Below, piece after piece: positions 25,829-37,584 of a DNA stretch of 64,000 nucleotides. The translations under genes and the position numbers were made by a program. Location of the stretch: assembly GCA_013399305.1 (NCBI GenBank), contig VXAI01000039.1, positions 5,274,196-5,338,195 on the forward strand. Direction: 5' to 3'. The notes under the pieces were generated by a model. That model searched no databases. It saw only the letters and a list, made by a program, of their open reading frames with translations, and had not been told where the DNA came from. Every line of letters starts with the position of its first letter. Positions within the stretch are counted from its first letter, which is position 1. Source of the stretch: Rostratula benghalensis (taxonomy: Eukaryota; Chordata; Aves; Charadriiformes; Rostratulidae).

Positions 25829-28743
25829 TTAAAATTTCAATCATTTGCATGTTTGTCCAATATGAAAATGAGTCAATTCACTAGCTAGTGAAATAAGAGG
25901 AAGTTGAAATTTTGTTGCCATCTATGGGTTGAAGTGGAAGTATGAGGGTTTCATATTCATAATATTTGATATTTTCATCTAGCATGTAAATAAGGCAATG
26001 CAATTTAGACTTCTTTAGGATTATATTAGCTTTGCTTTTAAAAATACCACAGCAGCTAGAAGAGTTACTTATTTTTTCTGTAGTAGACATAGGTGGAGAC
26101 TTTGTCATAAATCAATGCATAAATAATATTTTTACAAACTTGGGCTTTCCCCCCACTACAAACTGAGACTCAGAGCTATTTAGCAGTAAGATCAAAACTA
26201 TCTCAAAGGGTTGTTAATAACATAGCAAGGTTTAAGGAGTCCATTTGGAAAGGAAGTGACAATATATCTATAAGTTACATATAACATTTTTGCTGAAAAG
26301 CACACGCGGATATGCACATGCTCAAAAACATTCACCCCACCTACTCTTGCATTATCTTTGAAGTCCGAATTAATAATCAGACTCCATTTGACATTTTTTA
26401 TGAGCTCTTTGCCATTGCAATGTCACCTAATGTAAGAAGTTCAAAAATAAAAAACCTTAGCCAGCCAAACATAGTAATTCTAATTTATTTTGTTTCTCTG
26501 ATGCTGAATTGTATCATTAGCCCATCACCTCCAAATATAAAACGACTTCTTATAAAACGGAATTTTTTCCCATGACTACCCCTTCTTCCAACAGCTTCAG
26601 CTAGTCCACATATGCCTACATTCAGCTTTTTACTTCCATCTTCACATGACACTGTTTCATGGAAAATAAACTGCACCCACTCATGCACCCTGTCCTAACT
26701 TTCTTCAGTTAAATATATGAATGTACTATTTAGCTATGATTTTACCTTACCTTTTAGGTTTTTTCTAGTTGTGCTGCTTTCCTTATAGTCTAGTTGACCC
26801 AGACCTGTAACAGTGCCAAAGATTTTCTTAATGAAGACAAAGAGAAGGAAAAAAGACAGAAAGAAATTTACTTTTTTTTTTTTTTTCCTTATCTCTAAAT
26901 ATTTTGGATTATTTGGAGCCAACTTATTTTTTAACCTAGTTTTGGGCTGCTATGATATATAAATTTAATCTTGGAAATGAAGACCTCAGAAGTTCTTTCC
27001 AGTGTTTCTCTTCCAGTCTAGAAAGAGATATTCAGTCATGTGTCTTACTGTTCTGCAGTTAATCTGGCCAATTTCTATTATAAAGTTTGCTGTATTTTTT
27101 TCAGAATTGTGGTTGAGGTGACATGCCCATAGTTAGTACAGTATTGCAAAATTTATACGCGTATGATTCAGATTCTTAAAGAAGAGATGCTGGTGCAGAA
27201 ATTAGAAAGGATCTGTCTGCATTTTGTATCACCTTGGTGCTCAAGAGTAGAGCACAGGAACTACTGCAGCACAGGGGTGTAACGCCAAAGCAAAATCCAG
27301 TAACTCTTCAGGTTATGGTGTTTTAGTGAACCTGAGGAACTTCCAATACAATTCCTATATTTTTTTGAATCTAGAGATATCTAGATAGTTTACTGTTATG
27401 TCTTCAGTTACAACATACAGATTTTAAATAGAAAACCACCACACATGGAACAGAATTATGGATGAAAAATATGACAGGTTACCTAAATTAGCCAGGCTGA
27501 AATAAACTTTCCTCTTTTTCCTCCAAAGTTAAACATAACCCCTCCTGTAAGTTTTGTATGGAAGACTTGCACAAGCAATAACTTAAAATATTAAATGCAG
27601 CATTTGCCCTAGAGTAGCAGGTTCAGAACAAAACAGTCCTAGTGTCCACTGATATCTAACTACTGTTAAAAAAAAAAACCAACATGGTGCCCCAAAACGT
27701 TTATATTGCAGCAGTTGTAGAAGAGTGAGAAAAAGACATAATTTTCAGTTCCTTTTACAACTTGAGTAAAAGATGATAATTCATAATACTTTTCACATAA
27801 ATAACTGATCTATTTCCTTGTTGTTTAATGAAAATATTTCGTGGGTTTCTGTTTACTGAATGTAAATGAAATGGCTGGCAGGTCTGCTCTGTTTACACTT
27901 TAGCACAAATTCAAGCATAAAACTTCAGCTAGATTCTCTTTATCTCTCAACATCTTTGATATATAACACAAAAATAAAATCTTTTGGTTTTGAACACTCA
28001 AAAATTTCACAGATCCAATAGGATATGCCTATTTTTCAGCATTCTTCAGCAACGTAAAAGTAATTCAGTTAAGTAACATCACAGGTTTGTTTCCCTTGAT
28101 ATGCTGGTTATTAATATACATTGTATTTCATAATCTTTGAGGAAAATTTATTCCGTGGTTAATCCTAGACTTTGATATAAGAGGTTTTAAGAACAGTTCT
28201 CTTGAAATTACTTTGAAAATCTGAAGTGTCTAATTACATTACCTTATAACCCAGAATGGTATAATCACCGCGAATGGAAATTCTACAGTTCTGAATACTC
28301 GATGCATTTCCAAAGCTTGCATTGCACTAAGGTGAAAGCTTAGTCTTTTTTCTCATGAAGCATCAACGACAATTGCTTCCCTTCACTTCAAGTTCCTTAT
28401 AGAGAATGCTGGGGAAAGTATCAGGAAAATATTTTTTAGTATGCGTATAGAAAAATAAATAGGAATTCCATGGGCTGTAGAAATGTAACATTCCATTTCT
28501 CCTTACATAGTTTTCCAACACAAAAAATATAGGATTATAACATCAGAACAATTTGCAGTTTCTGATCCTCAGAAAAAAAGGGAAAAAGATGCTTTTCTCT
28601 TGGAGAATGTCTCAAACTTCTTATGTGTAGGCTTTTTGGTTGGTTGTTGGGTTGTTTTTTTTTACATCAGTGCTATGAAAATTTGAGCAAAACAGTTGAA
28701 AACAAAATAATCAATGTTTGTGTGTTTTTCTAAAATATGTCAT

Positions 28744-28776
28744 GTGTATATATATAGTGTACACACACACATACAC
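28744..28776. repeat. Compound TG/TA/CA microsatellite
   Basis: TGTGTATATATATAGTGT followed by ACACACACAC and ATACAC. The two halves are partly self-complementary and could form a hairpin. Confidence 0.75.
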
Positions 28777-30067
28777 CTCTCTAAATATGTATAAAAAAGT
28801 TGTTACTCATAAAGAGCAATTCTCCACAGCCAATTGCAACCATACTAAGTGAGAGGAAGCTGACATTACAATCAGACAGTACGTACAGAAAGAAGTTAGA
28901 TAAACAGGGATGTCTCATAACAGAGCCTGCTTTGTTGATAAGAGGACAAGCTATCTGAATGCTGAATACAGCTTGCTTCCTGTTGTTGCAGAAATGTACT
29001 GTGTAAAGTAGACAGATAGCAATGCAGTAGTCATTTCAAAATTGAATTGGAAGATGTAAAGTCATTGTGAAACCAGGGACAGGTTTTAAGAAGACAGAAT
29101 GACTTGCTTACCTCCCAGTTGGATTTAAATCCAGAAACACTTTTAGGATACAGTTACAGAATGTGTATCTCATTTGGGATTTATAACTTTGACACTAAAT
29201 TCTATAAATGTACATTAAAAACATAAAAGGAAAGCTTATCCTTAAGACTTATCTTTATATTTGCTAGCTGGATAGGACTAACACCTGGAAAATCACTAGC
29301 TTACTTCTTGGAAAACAGATGTTCAACAAAAGTCTTTTATTATTGGCATCACACAAGCATCTGCCACTTTACAGATTCATTGAAGCTTGAACCCCATGGA
29401 GGACAAAATAAATAAGGTAAATATTTTGTCACTTTCAACACTACAATCAGAGAAACCACCAAAAGTATCTTGCAACTCTCTAGTATGCTTGGTTGCTTAA
29501 AATACAGTATATTAGAAGAACATAAAGTTATAAAATCTATACAATTATTAGCAAACATTTGTATAATGTCTGGTTCAACAGGTTAATATATATTTGAGAG
29601 ATTAATTTTATAATTATTTTGAATCAATGTGGTATGGTATCCTATGTGTCCTCAATATTACCCTACAAAAACATCATTCTTCATGAGAGTGGAAGAAATG
29701 GGTCTAAATATATTTTACGTTAAAGTTAAAACAAACTTATATGAGTAAGAGCTAAAGAGTAAATCAGTTACTTTCTTCCAGTATGTGTCTGAAGAAATTA
29801 AGCTCATTTCTCCCTTGACGTACCAAAGAAATCTGTAGATGTAGCCAGATAAGAATGCTAATGCATAAAAAGATTTGACATACAAACAGAAAAGGAGGAA
29901 AGAATGAAATAAGGGTGTAATTTAGGAAATCAGGCACCCAAAACCAGAATTACATACATAATAAATCCTGAGGGAAATTTTTGAGTTTGTTAAACTGACA
30001 GATTCATTCTTAAACAAGGTAATGTTCTTTCACAAATTAGTAATCTATTTTTTTAGCCTCCTGATGC

Positions 30068-30084
30068 TATATATATATATATAT
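30068..30084. repeat. (TA)n microsatellite
   Basis: Uninterrupted alternating T/A over 17 bases. Confidence 0.85.
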
Positions 30085-30280
30085 GTGAGGCTTGTCACAT
30101 CAATAATCTCTCTTTTATATTCTCTTAATAAGAAAATTATCAGTCAGAATGTATTTCAACAATTTTGGCTATACATGGATAGCTGAGATCTTTTTGCCTC
30201 TATACACCCAGATTTAAGATGCAGTAAGAGACAGCAACAGTAGTCAACTCACACTTCAATTATTTTTTTATACAATTGTC

Positions 30281-30415
30281 AAGAAGGCAGCACCCATTTT
30301 GGTTTCTTTAGATCTCTTGGAAGCCTTTGATACATTGGATGACAAGATGTCTGAGGATACAGATATGAGAGACAAGCTCAACTCACTGCTTTCTTAACTT
30401 TTCTCTGAGTGAAAT
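30281..30415 (+). mobile_element. Ancient LINE reverse-transcriptase relic (L2-like), short
   Basis: At 30302-30349 the plus strand reads VSLDLLEAFDTLDDKM, which matches the shape of RT motif A in L2-type LINEs (LLDLSAAFDTVDH...). The residues just before it, AAPIL, fit the same block. A weaker LNSLLS..FSE stretch follows at about 30376-30410 where L2 has LNWFSSYLSER, with a shorter spacing than usual. Nothing else of the element is recognisable. It is inactive and probably much older than the CR1 copies. The short length keeps the assignment tentative. Confidence 0.42.
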
Positions 30416-30529
30416 GAAGACTAGAATTATGCATAATCTGTTCCTTGTCTTCGTTGTATAAAAAATTGAAGTGTTTTACTGTGCTCCTATTCTGAGGAGC
30501 ATATAAAAGCACACACAAATATACAAAAT

Positions 30530-30572
30530 AAAAAAAACAAGCAAACAAACAAACAAACCCAAAAAAACCAAA
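30530..30572. repeat. (CAAA)n-like simple sequence
   Basis: A-rich run with CAAACAAACAAACAAACCC units. No clear transposon body adjoins it. Confidence 0.75.
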
Positions 30573-31789
30573 CCACAATAAAAATTTGACCTGTTAAGAA
30601 TATGTCTGAGAAAGTACAGCCTTTTCCGTCTGTATATTTAGATGCAGATTGTGTAATCACTCAGGGTAGTAAGATCAGATTCACTCTCCTTTCCCTATAC
30701 TGACTCCCTTTATACATATGGTCCACAGTTAATTTTCTCCATAAAAATAGTGATTGAACACCTGAAATCTCTTCAGCCTTTCTGAACTCAAAACTGGAAA
30801 ACTGGGAATTAACTGTATATTTTTATTCTAGTGAAGAAGCTCTTGTAGGTGGGAAGAATGACTGTAAAGTGTTTGCTTTCTAACTGAAAGGGAGATAAAA
30901 CTTGTTCTGGGGTACCAGCAGCTATGGTTTCTCACCTCAAATAACAGATTCATAAATAATGATCAGGGTTTACATTACAAATATCATTAGATGACCAACT
31001 GTTTCTACATGCACAGCTTCAAGCTACTGTTGAGAAATATGGTTCCTCTGCTCCAGGAGTGGTTTATTGCATTACTTACAGCCATCTCTGTCTGAAAAAA
31101 ACTATTCAAACACTCTCTGCTTGTGTTTACTTCTTATGAAATTACTAGATTCAGTTCTGACAGTCTGTCACTCCAAGAGATGTCTACTTCTACATATTGT
31201 GAATTTTCGGTTTGGAGAGCATATGTGATCAAAAAAGGGTTAAAACTGATCTTCCAAAGCATGCATGTTTTTTGCATAAGTCACATTAGATTGCCACATA
31301 TCACTGCTATGAAAAGCTGAGCAGTGTGGAATTTTTGCTCATGTTAAGGTAATGACTCTTTTGAAATAACAAATGCTTGAAATAAGTGTACACTAGTATA
31401 TGCACAATCCACAAGAAATAATGGTCCACTTGACTGAACTGATACTCATCCCAATGTGATCCCTGAACTATGAATCTGTGCTGTCTCACAGACAGAACTT
31501 CTTACGCGAATCAGTATTTTCCAGATAATATTTGTGTCTAGCTTAAGTACTTGTCCTCTCAGCTAGGTCACTTTCCATCTCATCTTCCATGTTCTGCACA
31601 TTTTTTCCACTGAAAACTGCTATCTTAATCTTAGTGATGACTTTTTTTCCCTTTACTGTATCCTTTATGCTTCACTTTCAGCCCTCCTTTCCTAGTGCAG
31701 GTCTCATGGAAAGCATCACTTGTTTAATCATTCTTGCCTAAAAGATAGATGATAGAAGATTATTATTTCTTTCAGCTGGAAGATAATTT

Positions 31790-32220
31790 CTATCGCTTTT
31801 ACTTTAAAATGGATTATTAAGACATCTAGATAGATAGTGAAAGCAAATTTCAAATAAAAATTTGTTGAACTTGTAAATGACTCATTGCCTGAAAAAAACC
31901 CACAACCAAACAACCCTGACTGAATATATTCAAAGCTATCATGGGACAGCTACTTATTATTATGAGCTAAATAATGGCACAGCTGCTTTTAGTGAGCAGG
32001 TTTCCATGTATTTTTTATTAGAAACGGCGCGCTATAAAATATCTTATGGGTGGGATTTTTTGTCTGATTTTGTTCAGAATGTAATTGTTTTCCTCACGGG
32101 CCTGTTTAGCCTACTGCCATTTCACAAGATCTGTCGTAATTATGTAACTCAGACAATTAAAGAAATTTCAACAAACCTATCAATTAACACCCGTGTACAG
32201 AAGGTACCAGCAGAATAATT
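31790..32220. promoter_or_regulatory. Candidate conserved noncoding element (homeodomain-site rich)
   Basis: A stretch of non-repetitive DNA with many TAAT/ATTA cores (GGATTATTAAG near 31811, TTATTATGAGCTAAATAATGG-type text near 31957-31977, GTAATTATGTAAC near 32134, GACAATTAAAG near 32153) and two CpG in CGGCGCGC at 32025-32032 in otherwise CpG-poor DNA. That texture is typical of deeply conserved vertebrate enhancers. It is inference only: conservation cannot be seen in one genome. The 113-codon frame across it looks accidental. Confidence 0.25.
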
Positions 32221-33789
32221 TGTATCATTAGAATTTATAACACAGTCCCAAATTTTCATTACAGTGAGATAAATTCCAATCTGTGAGAACTTGATACACG
32301 TTAGATAGTAGAAGTGCAACAGCAATTCAGCAAGGGACATTAAAAACATTAATGAACAAACATAACAGGCTGCAAATGAAACATTTCAGAATGCAGAACA
32401 GTTCTCTGTAAAAATAAAACCAGGAAATCATAACAGTTTAAAATAAAGGCATTCCCAAAAGATGCACCCAATGCAACTGAAAGTAGAAACTCTTCAAATA
32501 GAGAAGTTAAAGTATAACTGAATTCTGCACAAGGAAACAACTAAAAGCATATCATTAATTGAAGATAGCTGTGAAATAGTCTCAAAACTAACATTTGGTA
32601 CTATTAAATTCCATGGAATATTTGTGAAATTAGTGTAACTGGATATAAGAGAAGTGATGCATTTCTCTTCTTGTAGGGGAAAAAGCTTCACATAGTGGAA
32701 GAATTTTTTAAACTGAGTTACTGCTTCAGCAGCAATAGTCACCCATTATTTGGTTGCTTGCATTTCTAACATTTCCTTCAATATCATCCTACAAGTTTCT
32801 CTGGCAGCATGTCCACCATAGTAGAACTAAAAGTGGCTGTCAGTCTGTCCATGGTCCAAGGCCACACTGCGACTTCAGTGTGTAGCAGACATGCAGTACT
32901 TTTAAGTCCTAAACCAGATGGCAGACAATGGGTGCCCAGCGGATATTTTTAGCACTAAATGCCATGTATCATCACTTGAAGGATTCATATGTTAAGGAAT
33001 AACAGTAACAATTTCTGTAAGTGTTGAAAACAGCTGAAAGCTTTATAGCTGAAGTGCTGCAAGGCTGCAGGCCTAGAATAAACATTTTGCTTCAAGGCAA
33101 CTTCTGGAGAATTTTTTTTTTTGCACACCTCTTTCCGAATACTCACGGAGAAGTAAACTCTGTCGATGCTTCAATAATCATTGCACTTAATAATTTAGAA
33201 TCTAAGTCAATATGATATCCCAGGCTGAACTGGAAGAACACTGTTAGAGTTAAGAGCCTTTTTTAGATATAAAAATGAGAGCAATGATTCCTGAAGAATG
33301 ACTTGATATAAGGTGAATTATTCATTTACTTTAAAAAAAGGAAAGAAAAGAAGTGATTCTGCCACAAAACTCAACGCATTAAAAAAAATTTAATGTGTTT
33401 TTTAGTGCTTTCTTTGTTTTTCATTAAGTTTCAAACTGAGTTTAAAATAATTTTGAGTTAATAGAATTTTAAGACTAATATTGTTTAAAGAGGTACATGG
33501 GTAATTAACTGCCTCTGATTAACCTTCTTAACCAGACACACTTAAAAAAAAAATAGTGGAAAATTTTAGACATATATAGAATCATAGAATGGCTAGAGTT
33601 GGAAGGGACCTTAAAGATCATTTAGTTTCAATCCCCCTGCCATGGGCAGGGACACCTCCCATTAGAGGTTGCTCAAAGCCCCATCCAGATTGGCCTTAAA
33701 CACTTCCAGAGATGGAGCATCCACAACTTCCCCCGGCAACCTGTTCCAGTGCCTCACCATCCTCACAGGAAAGAATTTCTTTCTGGATT

Positions 33790-34722
33790 TTAATCTAAAT
33801 TTCCCCTCTTCCAATTTAAAGCCCTTACCCCTTGTACTGGCACCACACTTTCTGACAAAGATAGTCCCTCTTCAGGTCTCCTGTAGGCTCTCTTCAGATA
33901 TTGGAAGGCTGCTATAAGGTCCTCCCAGAGCCTTCTCTTCTCCAGGCTGAACAAGCCCAGCTCTGTCAGCTGGTCATCATAGGAGAGGTGTTCCATTCCT
34001 CTGATCATCCTTGTGGCCCTCCACTGAGCCCGTTCCAACAGGTCCATATCCTTTCTATGTTGGATTCCTGAGCTGGACACAATACCCCAGAGGTGGGGTC
34101 TCACGAGAGCAGAGTAGAGGGGTAGAATCACCTTCTGCGACCTGCTGACCATGCTTCTTTTGATGCAGCTCAGGATGTGGTTGGCTTTCTGGGCAACCAG
34201 TGTGCACTTCTGGCTCATGTTTAGCTTCTCATCTACCATCACTCCCAAGTCCTTCTCCTCAGGGCTGCTCTCCAGCCATTCTCCACCCAACCCGTATTTG
34301 TGCTTGGGATGGCCATGTCCCAGGTGCAGAACCCTGCACTTGGCTTGGCGGAACTTAATGAGATTTGCACTAGTCCACCTCTCAAGCCTGTCCAGGTCCC
34401 TCTGGATGGCTTCCCTTCCCTCCACTGTGTTGACCACACCACCAAGCTTGGTGTCATCAGCAAACTTGATGAGGGTGCACTCTATACCACTGTCTATGCC
34501 TCTGAGAAAGACGTTAAATAGCACTGGTCCCGGTACTGACCCCTGAGGAATACCACTCGTTGCCAATAGCCACTTGGACATTGAGCCGTTGACCACAACC
34601 CTTTGACTGTGGCCAACCAACCAGTTCCTTATCCAGTGAGTGGTCCATCTATTGAATCTATGACTTCCCAGTTTTGAGACCTGGATGTTGTGTGGGACAG
34701 TGTCAAATGCTTTGCATAAGTC
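33790..34722 (-). pseudogene. CR1 ORF2, C-terminal RT half (broken)
   Basis: The frame is open from 34722 ([14 protein letters not shown] motif A) through [19 protein letters not shown] (motif B) to [11 protein letters not shown] (motif C, both catalytic aspartates present), then the thumb and C-terminal region ([47 protein letters not shown]). Around 34055-34090 the expected EYCVQLW... block is replaced by [11 protein letters not shown], as if two nearby indels cancelled each other. A final frameshift near 33860 replaces the CSDRTRGNGFKLKEGRFRLD block, and the frame ends at 33790. The remaining C terminus (WNRLPGEVVDAPSLEVFKA-like) continues in another frame down to about 33665. It is joined to the upstream half only through a frameshift at about 34722. 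Confidence 0.93.
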
Positions 34723-35155
34723 CTAAGATGACATCACCTAAGGTGACGTCTGTTGCTCTGCCATTGTGCACCACGTCTGTGGCAGTATCATAAAAGGCCA
34801 ACAAAACAGTCAGGCACAATTTGCCCTTGGTGAAGCCATATTGGCTGTCTCCAATCACCTCCTTGTTTTTCATGTGCCTTAGCAGAGGTTTCAGGAGGAT
34901 CTGCTCCATGATCTTGCCAGGTACAGAGGTGAGACTGACTGGCCTATAGTTCCCTGGGTCTTCTTTTTTTTCCTTTTTGGATATTGGGGTAATGTTTCCC
35001 TTTTTCCAGTCAGCAGGAACCTTGTCAGATTGCCACAATTTCTCATATATGATGGAAAGCGGCTTAGCAAATTCATCCATCAGCTCCCTCAGGACCCGTG
35101 GATGGATTTCATCAGGTCCCATAGACTTAGGCACCTTCAGGTTCCTCAGGTGGTC
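34703..35155 (-). pseudogene. CR1 ORF2, N-terminal RT half (broken)
   Basis: After an in-frame TGA at 35158-35156 the frame reads DHLRNLK, then [19 protein letters not shown], the usual start of the CR1 RT domain. It continues through [20 protein letters not shown] and [14 protein letters not shown] (RT blocks 1-2) and [13 protein letters not shown] (CR1 has QHGFTKGKSCLTNL), and runs out of frame at about 34722, where a small deletion and a 15-bp duplication sit just before motif A. Upstream of the stop, ASVFTSKDP-like text shows the frame once continued. This fragment is dead: premature stop plus frameshift. Confidence 0.93.
34721..34750. repeat. Imperfect 15-bp tandem duplication inside CR1
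   Basis: TCCTAAGATGACATC is followed by ACCTAAGGTGACGTC, 12 of 15 matching. On the element strand this duplicates the DV(I/T)L block just before RT motif A; intact relatives have one such block. It lies beside the frameshift that separates the two ORF2 halves. Confidence 0.75.
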
Positions 35156-35283
35156 TCAAACCTGATCTTCTCCTACTGTGGGCAGTTCTTCTTTCCCAGA
35201 GCCCCTGTTTTTACCTTCCGTGTCTTGGGCAGTGCAGTTTGGGTCCTTGCTGGTGAAGACTGAAGCAAAAAAGTCTGATGAAG

Positions 35284-35567
35284 GGTACCACAACAGGAAG
35301 AAGAGATGGAAACTGCTTCTTTTTACAGTTGGCTCTCCATGCCATTTTTAAACTGACACAACAATTTTTGCCGAGGAATAATGTCAGGCTAACAGATGGC
35401 CATCAGTCCTGCTATTCAGAGGAAACCAAAATGTGCATCAGCTTTGAGGATTTGGTAATATTCTTAGCTAGGGGATATCAGAACAGAAATCTGAGCCAGA
35501 TTTTCTTCTCAGTTATAGAGGTGTAAAAGTATACAAGTGAAAAAGTAATTTTCTTTTTGTATAGTCC
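35284..35567. other. Spacer between two CR1 copies
   Basis: About 280 bases of unique sequence; the 82-codon frame starting at 35278 is not recognisable. Confidence 0.5.
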
Positions 35568-35922
35568 TAATGTTGCAGAACTGTAGGGGTTGGAAGGAAG
35601 CTTTGGAGATCATCTATTCCAAACCCCCTGCCAAAGAAGACTGGACAGGAAGGCATCCAGGTGGGTTTTGAATATCTCCAGATAAAGAGAATCCACCACC
35701 TCTCTGGACAGCTTCTTCCAGGGCTCTGTCACTCTCAAAGTTTTTCCTCAAGTTCAGATGGGACTTCCTGTGTTCCTGCTAGTGTTCGTTATCCCCAGCC
35801 ACCACTGAGAAGAGTCTGGCCCCATCCTCTTGACACTTGCCCTTCAGATATTTATAAGCATTGATGAGACCCCCTCTCAGTCTCTCCAGGCTAAACAGAC
35901 CGGACCCAGAACTCCTCAGTTA
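35568..35922 (-). mobile_element. CR1 LINE 3' fragment, subfamily A-like copy 1
   Basis: Antisense CR1 3' end (TGTAGGGGTTGGAAGGAAGC, then GGAGATCATCTATTCCAAAC), continuing for about 350 bases to CTCTCCAGGCTAAACAGACC near 35882-35902, after which it decays. It shares long near-identical blocks with the copy at 38.06 kb, for example TTTGAATATCTCCAGATAAA and GACAGCTTCTTCCAGGGCTC, so both belong to one subfamily. It lacks an 11-base block (TAGTGCTGTCA) present in the other copy at 38297-38307. Confidence 0.92.
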
Positions 35923-37169
35923 CCCACACAACCTATACAGTCTCTCACATTTTTTTGCCTCAGGTCTTAATCCTATTAGGAAAGTAGAAGGAAAATAAAT
36001 AGATTGACAATAATTCCAAGTTCATCCTACAAGCAATCTAAGACAACCAGCTTAAGTCTCACCTTGAGTACAATTAATAAAAATAAAGTCACTATAAACA
36101 CAGAGGTGTATTTTTCTTTATCTCTTTCTGTTACAAGGTTGCATCTAGTACACTCTGCCTTAATTTATACCACATCTGCATAATCAGAGTTAGATTTCTT
36201 ACTTTATTTTACTTACAAGATTCTACAAGAACAACTGGGTTAAAGCAATATAAATTATTTGATAACATCGTAATACCTAAAAATACACTGTTTCAGTTGA
36301 TTTTATATTTCACTGCCAGGCTGGTAAGACAGCCTTTTCTTCAACTACACAACTGATCAAATAAAACGTCCTCGCTCCAGTTTTTCTATTTCCTCTTGGT
36401 TTGATGTGCTTTGCTTTCTTCAAGAAGAGAACACTGGAATTATTGCTGCCACTTAGACAGTGTATGTTAATGATTCTTCAGACCCTAGCAATCACTGTAA
36501 AACACACACACATTTTTCTGCCTATTGTGAAAACTAAAAAGAAAATATTTTTTTTCTACAGAACAGAATCAGCATGTAAGAGATAGAGCCAACAAACAAA
36601 CAAAAATCCCCCCTCCCCAACCAACTTAAGATAATTCACACAATTTTTTGCATGTCCCACCTAGAAAAATGTTTAGTGATTAGAATTGTTACGTGAGAAT
36701 AAAATAAACATATAATGTAGAGGCATTATACAAGTCATGGTTTCAGGATCTGTTTGTCTTCTCTAGTCTATGTAAAAGGAAAAAAAAAATTTGTCTGCAG
36801 AATTTTTTACCTTACACCTTATTTTTTAATAACAGGATTAACTCTAATGCTTTATCCACACCTTTAAATATCAAGGGAAAGAGAAACTAGTTAAATTACT
36901 TCCAAGTAGCAGATTAATACCCAACCAGTTTCCTTTATATTGTAAAATGTGTATAACTACTTTAAAAAAAAAAAAATATATGTGCTATTGTTCCTGTAAA
37001 TTAGCATTTTCTTCTAATCAAAGCAAAATAAAGCAGGGGGGAAAATCCACCTAAGCAAGTAAATGTGAATTACACCCAGTAAAACCTGAAGCAGAGGTTA
37101 GATCAAACACTTTAGATGCCTGCAAGCAATGTTAGAGAAGAAAAAGAATTTGAAAGAAAACAATAACCT

Positions 37170-37179
37170 CTATTTATAG
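37170..37179 (+). promoter_or_regulatory. MEF2-type consensus site
   Basis: CTATTTATAG fits the YTAWWWWTAR consensus exactly, and an E-box CAGCTG lies about 50 bases downstream near 37228. One such match can occur by chance in AT-rich DNA; no function is shown. Confidence 0.2.
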
Positions 37180-37539
37180 CTATGACACAATCGTACATCT
37201 CCTGTCAACTGTCTCCAGCCTGAGCCCAGCTGATTGCTGTCACCCTTGCACAACAAGCTATTGCTCCTGGTGATGTTGCTAGCTATGTTTCTCATGTAAC
37301 TGTATATGAACCTATTTCAGTGAAAATGATGTGACTTAGCAAAGACCTGGTACTTTGCTTAAGATAGCATTGTCTAATTTATCAAAGTAGATTGGGGATT
37401 CCATCCAAAGTGAGTTGAAAGCAAGTTACAAAATGTCACATACTTCATATTAGTTGCATTGGCTGTGATCAGTGCATAATCTGTCCCAAGGATACTGTGT
37501 ATGTTTATACAGCTGTTTGTACCTTGTACTTACAGTTTT

Positions 37540-37584
37540 CTGATCAGCTGGACTGAAGTAGCTGATCAGCTTGGACTGAAGTCT
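37540..37584. repeat. Imperfect 22/23-bp tandem duplication with palindromic core
   Basis: CTGATCAGCTGGACTGAAGTAG is followed by CTGATCAGCTTGGACTGAAGTCT. Each unit starts with the 8-bp palindrome CTGATCAG. The one-base length difference and few mismatches point to a fairly recent local duplication. Confidence 0.85.

Larger units (their letters stand above)
21638..30280. other. Long unique AT-rich stretch, no gene recognised
   Basis: About 8.6 kb. Open frames reach 97 codons (25504-25797, plus, non-ATG start) and none is recognisable. Contains poly-A runs (24617-24640 with one G; 25812-25828), a T run at 26872-26886, a TG/TA/CA patch at 28744-28776 and a TA microsatellite at 30068-30084. No transposon recognised. 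Confidence 0.5.
30416..33576. other. Unique DNA with a candidate conserved element
   Basis: About 3.2 kb without a recognised gene or transposon, except a CAAA-rich simple stretch at 30530-30572 and the candidate noncoding element at 31790-32220. Open frames reach 113 codons (31877-32218, plus), which I read as chance inside that element. Confidence 0.45.
33577..35283 (-). mobile_element. CR1 LINE, longest copy (5'-truncated, about 1.7 kb)
   Basis: The 3' end lies at 33577 (antisense TAGAATCATAGAATGGC, then GTTGGAAGGGACCTTAAAG) and the copy extends about 1.7 kb to the KVFASVFTSKDP-like block near 35240-35283, where it is truncated. It covers most of the RT domain and the C-terminal domain of ORF2, but lacks the endonuclease, ORF1 and the 5' promoter. 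The plus-strand open frames at 34151-34546, 34300-34521 and 34977-35263 are antisense shadows. Relatively well preserved reading frames suggest it is younger than the 7.9, 41.9, 45.9 and 61.8 kb copies. Confidence 0.96.

Noticed and set aside
31877..32218. 113-codon plus-strand frame
   Set aside because: Starts at a non-standard or internal codon, has no recognisable family, and overlaps DNA that looks more like regulatory than coding sequence.
34151..34546. 131-codon plus-strand open frame (and similar frames at 34300, 34977, 35030)
   Set aside because: Antisense to the CR1 ORF2 relic on the minus strand.
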